From assembly GCA_049602155.1 (NCBI GenBank), contig JBMYRH010000020.1, positions 21,696 to 85,695 of the forward strand: a DNA stretch of 64,000 bases, in the 5' to 3' direction. Positions 25,378 to 33,388 of this stretch are shown here, in pieces. Position 1 is the first letter of the stretch. Each line of letters starts with the position of its first letter. A program made the position numbers and the translations under genes. Source of the stretch: JBMYRH01 sp049602155 (GTDB lineage: Bacteria > Myxococcota_A > UBA9042 > PHBI01 > JBMYRH01). The notes beneath the pieces are model-generated. The model searched no databases. It saw only the letters and a list, made by a program, of their open reading frames with translations, and was not told the DNA's origin.

Positions 25378-27075
25378 TCAGTCCTCATCCTCCACATCAA
25401 TCGATTGAGGCGCGACATCCACCAGTCTACCTTCCATACCACGATTCGGGTCTGCTGCGTCCTGCTCCGGCGTCAAAACGCCGATGTTCTCGCCTTGCAG
25501 TCGTGCGACTAGGCTTGTCGCGGTGCAGTCCCCGACCACGTTGGTCGCGGTCCGGAACATGTCCAAGAGGCGATCCACGCCGATGACCAGGGCCACACCT
25601 TGAACCGGTACACCGATCGCTGCGAGCACCATCGCCAGGGTCAGCATGCCCGCTCCCGGGACGCCCGCTGCGCCGATCGACGCCATCGTCGCCGAGACGA
25701 CGATCGTGGCCTGATCTCCCAACGTGAGATCGATATCGAAGACCTGCGCAATGAAGACCGCCGCGACCCCCTGGTAGAGCGCGGTGCCGTCCATGTTGAC
25801 GGTCGCGCCGATAGGCAACACGAAGCTCGCGACCTCATTGGAGCAGTTCAGGTTGTTCTCACAAGCCTCCATGCTCACCGGCAAAGTCGCCGAGGAGCTC
25901 GAGGTCGAGAAGGCGAGCACAAGGGCTGCACGAATCGATTGAAGGAAGCCAAAGAAGGGCAACTTCGCCCCCATGATGATGACCGGCATGTACATCACTA
26001 GGATGTGGGTCAGCAGGCCCAAGATCACCACGCCACCGTATGCACCCAGGGCCGCGAGCACCCCGAGCCCTGTGGAGCCCACCACCTCAAAGAGGATCGC
26101 GGCGACACCGACGGGCGCCAGCTTCATGGCGACGTGAACGAGGACGACCATCGCTTCATTGATGGAGACACAGAGGTCGACGGCGCGCTTCGCGACGTCC
26201 GCCTTCATAAGGGTGAAGGCGATGCCCAACATGGTCGCGAAGAAGATCACCTGCAGCATGTCGCCGGCGGCCAAGGAGGCGATGGGATTGCTCGGGACGA
26301 TCCCCACGATTTGATCCACGAAGGAAGGCGCCCCGGCGGCGCTGCTGACGACCTTGTCGGCGGTGAAGGAGCCCAGCAGGGTCTTCTTGTCGAGCTCACT
26401 CAGGATCGAGCCCGGTTCGATTAAGTTGGTGATCCCGAGTCCGATCGTGAGGGCCACGACCGTCGTCAAGGTGAAGAAGCCGAGGGTCGTACCACCCATC
26501 CGGCCGAGCTTGCGGAAGTCCCCAAGCGAGGCCATGCCCACAATCAGAGAGAAGAAGACCAAGGGCACCACGACCATCTTGATCATGGCCAAGAAGAGGC
26601 GACCGAGCCACTCCGTCCAGTCGACGAGCTGTTGCCCCATGGACGAATACCGTCGCACCTTCATCGCGTCGTTAAGGACCCAGCCGCTGTGGACGTCGCC
26701 CCGCTTCACTTTGACGTCCTTGGCCTTGAACCGCATCACGTCAGCGGACGTGAGCGTCCACTCCACGCGGAGCCACGTGCTGGTCGCCTCGGCCTTCGCG
26801 GGGTCCGCTCCTGGGACTGGAACCCCAGACTGCTCTTCAAGTACCCGAACGCGCTCCACGCCCTGAGCGATTGGCGCCTCCATGGTCCCCCCGGAGGTGG
26901 TCATGATGGGGACCCCCTTGGAGAGGACGGCTGCGTCCGCGGAGAGAAAGTTCGAGTTTGGCCCTAAAAAGAAACCCAGCGAGACCCCGACAAACATGCC
27001 TATCAGGATCTTCGTGTAGAGCTGCATTCCTTGGGGCTCACCGTCCGATGACGGTGCTCCGTTTGGCTCGTCCAT
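25378..27075 (-). CDS. Dicarboxylate/amino-acid:cation symporter (SDF/DAACS) with large N-terminal insertion
   Basis: A 565-residue sodium- or proton-coupled carboxylate/glutamate symporter. The family hallmarks are clear: the serine-rich hairpin AFSTSSSSATLPVSME and the cation/substrate helix NMDGTALYQGVAAVFIAQ, followed by GAAGVPGAGMLTLAMVL. Usual members have about 420-450 residues. Here about 100 extra residues lie between TM1 (ILIGMFVGVSLGFFLG) and TM2, including STWLRVEWTLTSADVMRFKA, forming an external loop or domain. The ATG follows GAGGAGG. It is the first gene of a pair with the RelA/SpoT-like lipoprotein. Confidence 0.92.
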   Translation of the reverse strand: MDEPNGAPSSDGEPQGMQLYTKILIGMFVGVSLGFFLGPNSNFLSADAAVLSKGVPIMTTSGGTMEAPIAQGVERVRVLEEQSGVPVPGADPAKAEATSTWLRVEWTLTSADVMRFKAKDVKVKRGDVHSGWVLNDAMKVRRYSSMGQQLVDWTEWLGRLFLAMIKMVVVPLVFFSLIVGMASLGDFRKLGRMGGTTLGFFTLTTVVALTIGLGITNLIEPGSILSELDKKTLLGSFTADKVVSSAAGAPSFVDQIVGIVPSNPIASLAAGDMLQVIFFATMLGIAFTLMKADVAKRAVDLCVSINEAMVVLVHVAMKLAPVGVAAILFEVVGSTGLGVLAALGAYGGVVILGLLTHILVMYMPVIIMGAKLPFFGFLQSIRAALVLAFSTSSSSATLPVSMEACENNLNCSNEVASFVLPIGATVNMDGTALYQGVAAVFIAQVFDIDLTLGDQATIVVSATMASIGAAGVPGAGMLTLAMVLAAIGVPVQGVALVIGVDRLLDMFRTATNVVGDCTATSLVARLQGENIGVLTPEQDAADPNRGMEGRLVDVAPQSIDVEDED

Positions 27076-27142
27076 CCATCCCTCCTCACGCGAGAATTGA
27101 GGGCGTCAGACGTCGCCCCAACCCCTCCGTTGTATCGCATCA

Positions 27143-27157
27143 TGGAGCATCGCTCCA
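27143..27157. terminator. Hairpin between thioesterase and symporter genes
   Basis: TGGAGC (27143-27148), ATC, GCTCCA (27152-27157). It follows the end of the thioesterase gene on the minus strand and precedes the symporter start, so it probably ends the upstream transcript. Confidence 0.4.
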
Positions 27158-27185
27158 GCCGACCACGGAGACTGCCTCGACGCGC

Positions 27186-27671
27186 TCACCCCATCTTGGC
27201 GATCGTCTCACGTGAGAGTTGCACAAAGAGCCCTGATGCTTCGGAGTAGACGGTCCCATCAAGCGCGGTCAGGATCGCCTCGGTTCGGATCTTACGCCCG
27301 TCAATCGAGAGGATGGCTCCTCGCACGCTCACGATCGCTGGGATCGGCAGCGGCGCCCGGAAGTCCACCTCGATCCGAGCCGCCAAGACAGGCCGGTCGT
27401 GGATCCAACACGCGAACCCCATCGCCTCATCAAGGACTGACGCCATGCTGCCGCCGTGGGCGTGCCCCGGGGGCCCCTGAGTGCCCCGACCCATCCGGAT
27501 AAAGCCCCGGATCTCTCCGTCGACCTCCGTCTTGAAGTAACGCACCGTCACGCGCTCGGCGCTGGACAAAAATGGCGTGTTCGGTCGGAAGCTCGGGATG
27601 TGACTGACGGCAGTCCAGCCCTCAGGGATGTCCAGGTCCTCAAGGCTTAGCGTGCTCGGCTCCTCCGTCAC
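27186..27671 (-). CDS. PaaI-family hotdog-fold thioesterase
   Basis: 161 residues with the 4HBT/PaaI hotdog pattern: GHAHGGSMASVLDEAMGF supplies the HGG turn and the catalytic acidic residue on the central helix, followed by strands ARIEVDFRAPLPI and RTEAILTALDG. Such enzymes hydrolyse acyl-CoA thioesters in the cytoplasm. Start GTG 27671 lies one base after the stop of the di-iron protein gene (TGA-A-GTG), so the two are coupled. Substrate unknown. Confidence 0.85.
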   Translation of the reverse strand: MTEEPSTLSLEDLDIPEGWTAVSHIPSFRPNTPFLSSAERVTVRYFKTEVDGEIRGFIRMGRGTQGPPGHAHGGSMASVLDEAMGFACWIHDRPVLAARIEVDFRAPLPIPAIVSVRGAILSIDGRKIRTEAILTALDGTVYSEASGLFVQLSRETIAKMG

Positions 27672-27672
27672 T

Positions 27673-28839
27673 TCAGGCCGCTTCTTCAGCGAGCATATCC
27701 TCGGCGCTCAGCTCTGTGGCTGCTTTGCCGTATGAAAGGTCTAGGAGCCCAAGGTTTTTGTAGTGTCGCTCCACGCGACTGCTCATCAAGCCCAAGCGCC
27801 TCAGGTTGGGCATGATGCGCTTGAACATGGTGCGCCTGAAGTGACGCATCAGTGGCGAGCCCAGCACCAGCTGGTCCCACGCTGAGCGCGACATCATGTG
27901 TGCGTAGTACTCGTCGTAAAACTCGTGCGCCAAGAACCGATTGCGCAGCTGAATCGAGACCTCGAGCGCCCAGTCTTCTCGGTAACGGCGCTCGCGCTCC
28001 GTCATCCCAGTGTCCCAGTGCTCTTTGAGCGCGATGACCCCGAAGTGCACATGCCGGGCCTCATCGGTGATGACGCGCTGAAGGAGGTGCTTGAGCAGCG
28101 GTTCGTCCGTCGCGTGACGGATGGTCGCGAAGGCCCCGAGGGCGAGCCCCTCAATCATGATCTGCATCCCGAGGAACTTGATGTCCCACTCCTCGGAGAG
28201 CATCAAGGCATCGATGACCACGTAGAGGTTGTCGTTGATCTCATAGAGCTTCCCGAGCTTCTGCGTGAGGTACGTGTGGAAGACCTCCACGTGGCGCCCC
28301 TCGTCGACCACCTGCGTACTGCCGTAAAGCTTGGCGTCCAGCCAAGGGACGGCCTCCGTGACTTGGGCGGCGGCGACAAGTGCCCCCTGCTCACCATGCA
28401 AAAACTGGCTCAGCATCCAGGACAGGAGCGCCAATCGTTGATCGATCTGTCGGTCTTCTGGGAGCGCCTTGAACTGGGGCAGGTCCGTGATGGGCAAGAG
28501 GTGGTCGTGGATCAAGCCCCGGCCGAAGGGGCCCGGATCGAGCGGCGTGTCCCAGGCCAAGTCTGTGGTGCCGTTCCACTGGTCTCGCTTCGCCGCCTCA
28601 TAGAGGCGCCGCATGCGGACCATTGCGTCGCTATCCGAGCGCTTGTACTCCCAATCAAAGTGCGCATCAAAGCCGACCCTGAAGGTCGACTCGCCGTCTT
28701 GCTTCGCAGCTTGCTTGATGAAACCGCGATACGCAGGCCCGAGGAGTGAGGCCAAGACCTCGGGGTTACCGCACTGGATGGCGTCACTAAAGACAGGACC
28801 AGCGTGGCGAAGATTTGATAGCGTACGTGTCAGTCCCAT
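27673..28839 (-). CDS. Ferritin-like di-iron protein, possible oxygenase
   Basis: 388 residues, mostly helical. Two EXXH-type repeats, DEGRHVEVFHTYL and DEARHVHFGVIAL, each preceded by a Glu on an upstream helix (AAQVTEAVPW; MIEGLALGAF), give the complete Glu/His set of a carboxylate-bridged di-iron centre. The length and the C-terminal helices resemble AurF/R2-like oxygenases rather than ferritin storage proteins. It is co-transcribed with a thioesterase and lies 48 bases after res, so lipid or thioester substrates are plausible but unproven. Confidence 0.75.
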   Translation of the reverse strand: MGLTRTLSNLRHAGPVFSDAIQCGNPEVLASLLGPAYRGFIKQAAKQDGESTFRVGFDAHFDWEYKRSDSDAMVRMRRLYEAAKRDQWNGTTDLAWDTPLDPGPFGRGLIHDHLLPITDLPQFKALPEDRQIDQRLALLSWMLSQFLHGEQGALVAAAQVTEAVPWLDAKLYGSTQVVDEGRHVEVFHTYLTQKLGKLYEINDNLYVVIDALMLSEEWDIKFLGMQIMIEGLALGAFATIRHATDEPLLKHLLQRVITDEARHVHFGVIALKEHWDTGMTERERRYREDWALEVSIQLRNRFLAHEFYDEYYAHMMSRSAWDQLVLGSPLMRHFRRTMFKRIMPNLRRLGLMSSRVERHYKNLGLLDLSYGKAATELSAEDMLAEEAA

Positions 28840-28887
28840 ACCCCATCATTTATCGTCCACTAGGCGTCGGTCAATGATGGACACCCA

Positions 28888-31464
28888 TTAATCGAACACC
28901 CGGTAGGCAATCGACACACCGAGGGTCACGCAAATAGAGGCGGCGCAAGCCTTTGCCGCAGCGTCGGAGGCGACAGCCGCCGGCAGGTAGCAGGTGAGGT
29001 TATCCCCCCGAGCGACAACCCACCCCAGATCGAGGGGGCCCAGGGGGGAAGGGACCCGAAACCAGCGTGGCCAGCGCATCACATGGGTCACCGCCTGATC
29101 GTTGTCGAGTTCGGCCAACCAAGACGCCTCACTTGCGTCGCGGGCGCCGAGCCCGTCATAGACCGCGCAGCGCATCGGTACCACATGCGCTCCGGACCGC
29201 GGTGCGCCCCGCGCCTCGAAGAGCGCCTTGGACGCAGCGACCTCCCCTGTGCACTGGTAACGGGCATGGGTGGCGATGACCCGCTGCGTCGCCGCGCGAA
29301 TCGTCGCCGAGATGGCGTCGAGGAAGGCCACAGGTTCACGGCGCAGGGACTCGAGGCGCCCGGAGTCGACGAGGATATCGACCAGCGTCCGGCGCGTGAG
29401 GCCCGTCTCGCGCTGAAGTGAATCCAGCGGGTTCGGCAGCGGGACAGTCGAGGAGGGCTCTGTGGTGATCGCCGTCTCCCTCGCCTCCCCAACAGCCACG
29501 GCGCTGACCCCGTCATCATCCATCGCGATCGCTGCGCGACGCGCGACGACCACACCTGCAGCTGGCTCTGGGATCGCCGCGACGGCCTCGACGCAGGCAC
29601 GCTTAATCGCGGCGCTCGGCGCGTCATTCAACATCTTGAGCGGCCGGCCGATCTTCGACCACACTTGCTCGAAGTGGCGATCATCCCGCCAGCCCTCCCG
29701 CAAGGCAAGGCGCTTCACAGCGCGAGTGTCGACCACCCTGTCTCCAAATTCGACCGCGCACTCTTCACGAATCTCCGCCTGTAAGCGCCGCGCGAAGAGC
29801 TCATAGGTCTCATTGGCGATGACCGTCAGCCGAGCCAGGTCGCGGTCGCGGCAACGACGACCGTTGACCATCACCGGCAAGCGCAACCCGCGACCGATCT
29901 CTTGTCGCTTTCGCAGCTCGGAGCGGGTCCGATGCAATGTGCAGATCTGAAAGACGTTCGGGTTATCCCAACCCTCTCGGAGCGCGGAGTGACTGAAGAT
30001 AAAGCGCACCGGCTCATCGAGGCTCAACAGCCGCGTCTTGTCTTGCATAATGAGCGTGTACGCGTGGTCATCATCCCGTGTCTTACCCGTCGTATCGACC
30101 GGCTGACCGCGTCGCTCTGAGAAATAGGCTGCGCGGGCATCCGGCGCAGGGGGCAAGCGTAAGCAGGCGTAGCGTGGCCGCGCTGAGAGCCGCGCGTAAG
30201 CGTCATCAAACCAGCGCTGCACCGGCCCGGAGCGGTCCGCGTCACCGACGTAGCTGGCCACGCGGTCTAGGAAGACGAGCGAGAGCACCTTCATCTGCTC
30301 CGGCGCTGACTGGAGCGTCCGGACCCTAAGCTCGGTCTCCAAGTGGGCCCGAATCGTCTCCTCGAGCTGCTGGCGCATCACCTCATCTCGAGCCTCTGGC
30401 GCGGCGACCGCCCCCTCTTGAATCACAACCCCGTTGCTGAACCGGACCATGCCGGCTTGCGCATCTACGGCGCTCACGACCCACCCCTCGTAAACCGACC
30501 GCTGACTCAGTACGTCGAGCGCCTCGCCCTCCCCTTTGACCTTCACGGATTTCCTCACGGGACCGGTCTCCCCCGCGACCTCCAAGAAGAGAGTCGCCGT
30601 GACCCCACGGGTGGTCGCTCGAATCGACTTCACCTCAATCGGCGGGGGCCCGCCCTGCTCTGCGACCACCGAGGTCACCTCGATGCGCTTGACCAAGCCG
30701 AGATCGTACGCCTGTACCGGATCCAGGCGGTAGACGAGGTTGCGCAACCGTCGGTGCGTCGCCGAGTACCGAAGCGTGAGGAGCGGCGCCAGCGACGCGA
30801 TGGCCTGCTGCGCCTTGGGCCCCTCCATGTTCTGCGGCTCATCCAGGATCACCACGGGGCGCCTCCCGGCGATCAAGTCGATGGGGCGATGCCCCCTCAG
30901 GCCGTCCGTCGGTCGATGGATGAGGTTCGCTTGGCGCTTATTGAACGCGTCGATGTTGAGCACCAAGACCTGGACACCGGTGTCAAAGGCGAACTGCCGG
31001 ATCCCTGAGTCTCGCCCTGGTCGGTAGACGCGCGTCTGCACACGAGGCTCGGGGTAGAGCTCATCGAAGTGCGCCCCCATCTGGCGGGCCTGCTGGAGCA
31101 GCCCCTCGCGGATCGCGACGCTGGGGACGACGACCACGAAGCGGTCGAAGCCATAGCGACGGTTCAGCTCACGCAACGTCCGAAGATAAACGTAGGTCTT
31201 GCCGGTCCCGGTCTCCATCTCCACCGAGGCCTCATGCCCCTCAAGCTCGCTCAGCGCGCCTAGCCCGTGCCGTGCTCGCACCTGGCAGAGGTTCTCCAGC
31301 AAGCGCGCCTCCGAGAGCAAGAGCGCTTGCGGAGTCTGAGCCCCCCATTGAGCGCGAGGCTGGCCCCGGAGGAGGTCAGCGACCGCTTCAACCGCGGCGA
31401 TTTGATGGGGCTGCTGTGCGTCAAAGTGAAGGCGCACACCCGACGCTTGTGTGTGCTCGGCCAT
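28888..31464 (-). CDS. res: Type III restriction enzyme Res-like subunit with degenerate nuclease motif
   Basis: An 858-residue SF2 translocase/helicase. Motif I METGTGKTYVYLRT, motif II ILDEPQ, motif III LRYSATHRR, motif V EGWDNPNVFQ and motif VI QEIGRGLRLP are intact. The C-terminal endonuclease region is recognisable (RWFRVPSPLGPLDLGWVV corresponds to the WFxIxTPxGxYNPDWAV stretch), but the PD pair reads Leu-Gly and no ExK follows (DNLTCYLPAA). DNA cleavage is therefore doubtful. The start at 31464 forms a TGATG overlap with mod; the longer in-frame start at 31512 is inside mod. Confidence 0.85.
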   Translation of the reverse strand: MAEHTQASGVRLHFDAQQPHQIAAVEAVADLLRGQPRAQWGAQTPQALLLSEARLLENLCQVRARHGLGALSELEGHEASVEMETGTGKTYVYLRTLRELNRRYGFDRFVVVVPSVAIREGLLQQARQMGAHFDELYPEPRVQTRVYRPGRDSGIRQFAFDTGVQVLVLNIDAFNKRQANLIHRPTDGLRGHRPIDLIAGRRPVVILDEPQNMEGPKAQQAIASLAPLLTLRYSATHRRLRNLVYRLDPVQAYDLGLVKRIEVTSVVAEQGGPPPIEVKSIRATTRGVTATLFLEVAGETGPVRKSVKVKGEGEALDVLSQRSVYEGWVVSAVDAQAGMVRFSNGVVIQEGAVAAPEARDEVMRQQLEETIRAHLETELRVRTLQSAPEQMKVLSLVFLDRVASYVGDADRSGPVQRWFDDAYARLSARPRYACLRLPPAPDARAAYFSERRGQPVDTTGKTRDDDHAYTLIMQDKTRLLSLDEPVRFIFSHSALREGWDNPNVFQICTLHRTRSELRKRQEIGRGLRLPVMVNGRRCRDRDLARLTVIANETYELFARRLQAEIREECAVEFGDRVVDTRAVKRLALREGWRDDRHFEQVWSKIGRPLKMLNDAPSAAIKRACVEAVAAIPEPAAGVVVARRAAIAMDDDGVSAVAVGEARETAITTEPSSTVPLPNPLDSLQRETGLTRRTLVDILVDSGRLESLRREPVAFLDAISATIRAATQRVIATHARYQCTGEVAASKALFEARGAPRSGAHVVPMRCAVYDGLGARDASEASWLAELDNDQAVTHVMRWPRWFRVPSPLGPLDLGWVVARGDNLTCYLPAAVASDAAAKACAASICVTLGVSIAYRVFD

Positions 31465-33299
31465 CAAACCGTCCGCAGCTCGACGGAGGACTGCTCCGCA
31501 CACCTCACACACTCCAGCCGGAACGCGTCGTCACCTTGGAAGACAGCTTCACGGAGGATGAGGCGCGCAGGGCCTCGATCGAGCATCGCCCTGACCGCTG
31601 CTGACTCAAGGGTGAGCGCGAGGCAAATCAAGAGGGCACCGTCATCGATGTCAAAGGCCTCTATGCCCTCGAGCTCCACGACCTGAACCGGCCGGTCAAG
31701 CCTCACGCCAGCGCGGGCTTGAACCTCAAAGAGCAGATCCCCCGAGGGCACGTCGGCAGCGGGCCCGGCCACCTGCGCTTCAAGCTGAGCCTGAAGCACG
31801 CTGACGTCCGCACAGGGCTGATCTGGCCAGCTCGGTAGCGCCGCCGACGCGAGCTTGAACGCTCGGAAACCGAGCTGGCCATTAGGGAGGGCCGCCGTCC
31901 CCCTCAGGCGCTGAGCGACACGTCGCATCCGGTCGCGTGTGATCGCGGCGATCGTGTCGTATTTCCCCTCCTCAAGGGGCTCGGGGAGCTGGACCAAGAT
32001 GCAACGGCGACGGCCGCCGTCATCTCTATTGAGCTCCAAGACGGCCTGCCCTGTGCTCCCGGACCCCGCGAAGAAGTCCAGCACCAGATCGGTCGGCCCC
32101 GTGGCGTGCTCCAAGATGCGTCGAATCAAGAGCGATGGCTTCGGCGTATCGAAGACCTTGCGACCGAAGAGCTCCTTCAGCTCGGTATGAGCGAGGTCCG
32201 TGTGACCGGCGTACTGATGAGACCAGAAGTTGATCGGCGTCAGCCCCTGGCGGACCTCGGACAGGTAGGTCTTCACCTGAGGGATTGGGCGCGTGCCGTC
32301 TTTCCCCCACCAAAGGCGGCCCTCTGAGGAGAGCCTATCGAAGCCGGCCTGGTTGGTACGCCATGCTTTGCGATCCGGGTGGGTCACATGCCCCGTGTTG
32401 GGGTTCGTGATGGGGTAGGCCAAGTTCGGACGCCGCTCTGGCGGCACTTGGTTAAGGAACGAGGTCGGCTTCCAAGGGCCGCGCGGATCATCGTCCGGGT
32501 TCTTAAAGTCGACCGTGTCACGCTCGGTGCGCGGCTGGAGGTTCGCAGCGAAAGCGTCTGAGCGCTGAAAGAGCAGGATGCGATCCACAACTGAGGTGAA
32601 CCGATCCGTGTTGTTGCTGCGCGTGTAACGCTTCTGCCACGTGATGTTGGCGACGAAATTCTCCTCCCCGAAGACCTCATTCATCAACATGCGGAGGTGG
32701 TGAACCTCGTGGTCGTCGATGGCGACGAAGATCGCGCCATCAGCGGTCAAGAGGTTACGCGCGAGGACCAGCCGGGGGTACATCATGGTCAACCAGCGCG
32801 AGTGATGACGCCCATCCACCTCCGTCGCGCTCGTGAGCCGCTTGCCTTCATCATCGATCTGCCCGGTCTGGCGCAGGTACGTCCCCAGGCTGTCGCTGAA
32901 ATTGTCGGGGTACACGAAGTCATGGCCAGTGTTGTAGGGCGGATCGATCGTGATGACCTTGATCTGACCCGTGTACGCCGGCTGAAGCAGCTTGAGGACC
33001 TCGAGGTTGTCCCCCTCGATCACCACGTGATGCGCGTCGTCAAAGCCCTCGGAGTCCTCCACCATAGGGTGCAGCGCGCCGCTCGCAGGCTCTCTGAGCG
33101 CCTGGACCGCAGCAGCGCGACCCGCCCAGCCGAAGCGGTAGCGATCATCTGCCTCAGTGGCGTGCCCGAGCTGCGCCAAGAGCCGCTCGGGATCGAGGTG
33201 CCCTTCGACGAATGCCCCAGGAAAGAGCATACGCAGCTGCTCCAGCTGCTCCTGGTTGGCGGGTTGAACACCCAGCGCCAGTTCGAGTTGGTCTCCCAT
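31464..33299 (-). CDS. mod: Type III DNA methyltransferase Mod (N6-adenine)
   Basis: A 611-residue beta-class adenine methyltransferase. The catalytic motif TIDPPYNTG (DPPY at residues 119-122) precedes the SAM-binding motif LDFFAGSGSTGQ (residues 408-418), the order expected for type III Mod proteins. WQKRYTRSNNTDRFT and the target-recognition region (about residues 225-390) lie between. GGAGG sits six bases before the ATG. It is the first gene of the mod-res pair and diverges from the Ig-repeat lipoprotein gene. Confidence 0.93.
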   Translation of the reverse strand: MGDQLELALGVQPANQEQLEQLRMLFPGAFVEGHLDPERLLAQLGHATEADDRYRFGWAGRAAAVQALREPASGALHPMVEDSEGFDDAHHVVIEGDNLEVLKLLQPAYTGQIKVITIDPPYNTGHDFVYPDNFSDSLGTYLRQTGQIDDEGKRLTSATEVDGRHHSRWLTMMYPRLVLARNLLTADGAIFVAIDDHEVHHLRMLMNEVFGEENFVANITWQKRYTRSNNTDRFTSVVDRILLFQRSDAFAANLQPRTERDTVDFKNPDDDPRGPWKPTSFLNQVPPERRPNLAYPITNPNTGHVTHPDRKAWRTNQAGFDRLSSEGRLWWGKDGTRPIPQVKTYLSEVRQGLTPINFWSHQYAGHTDLAHTELKELFGRKVFDTPKPSLLIRRILEHATGPTDLVLDFFAGSGSTGQAVLELNRDDGGRRRCILVQLPEPLEEGKYDTIAAITRDRMRRVAQRLRGTAALPNGQLGFRAFKLASAALPSWPDQPCADVSVLQAQLEAQVAGPAADVPSGDLLFEVQARAGVRLDRPVQVVELEGIEAFDIDDGALLICLALTLESAAVRAMLDRGPARLILREAVFQGDDAFRLECVRCAEQSSVELRTV

Positions 33300-33388
33300 C
33301 GCGCGCCTCCCGACTCAAGGGGGTTAGCAGATTCAGGCTCTGTGCGCATCCGCTTGGAGATCGAGGCAGTAAATCCGATACTGGGATC

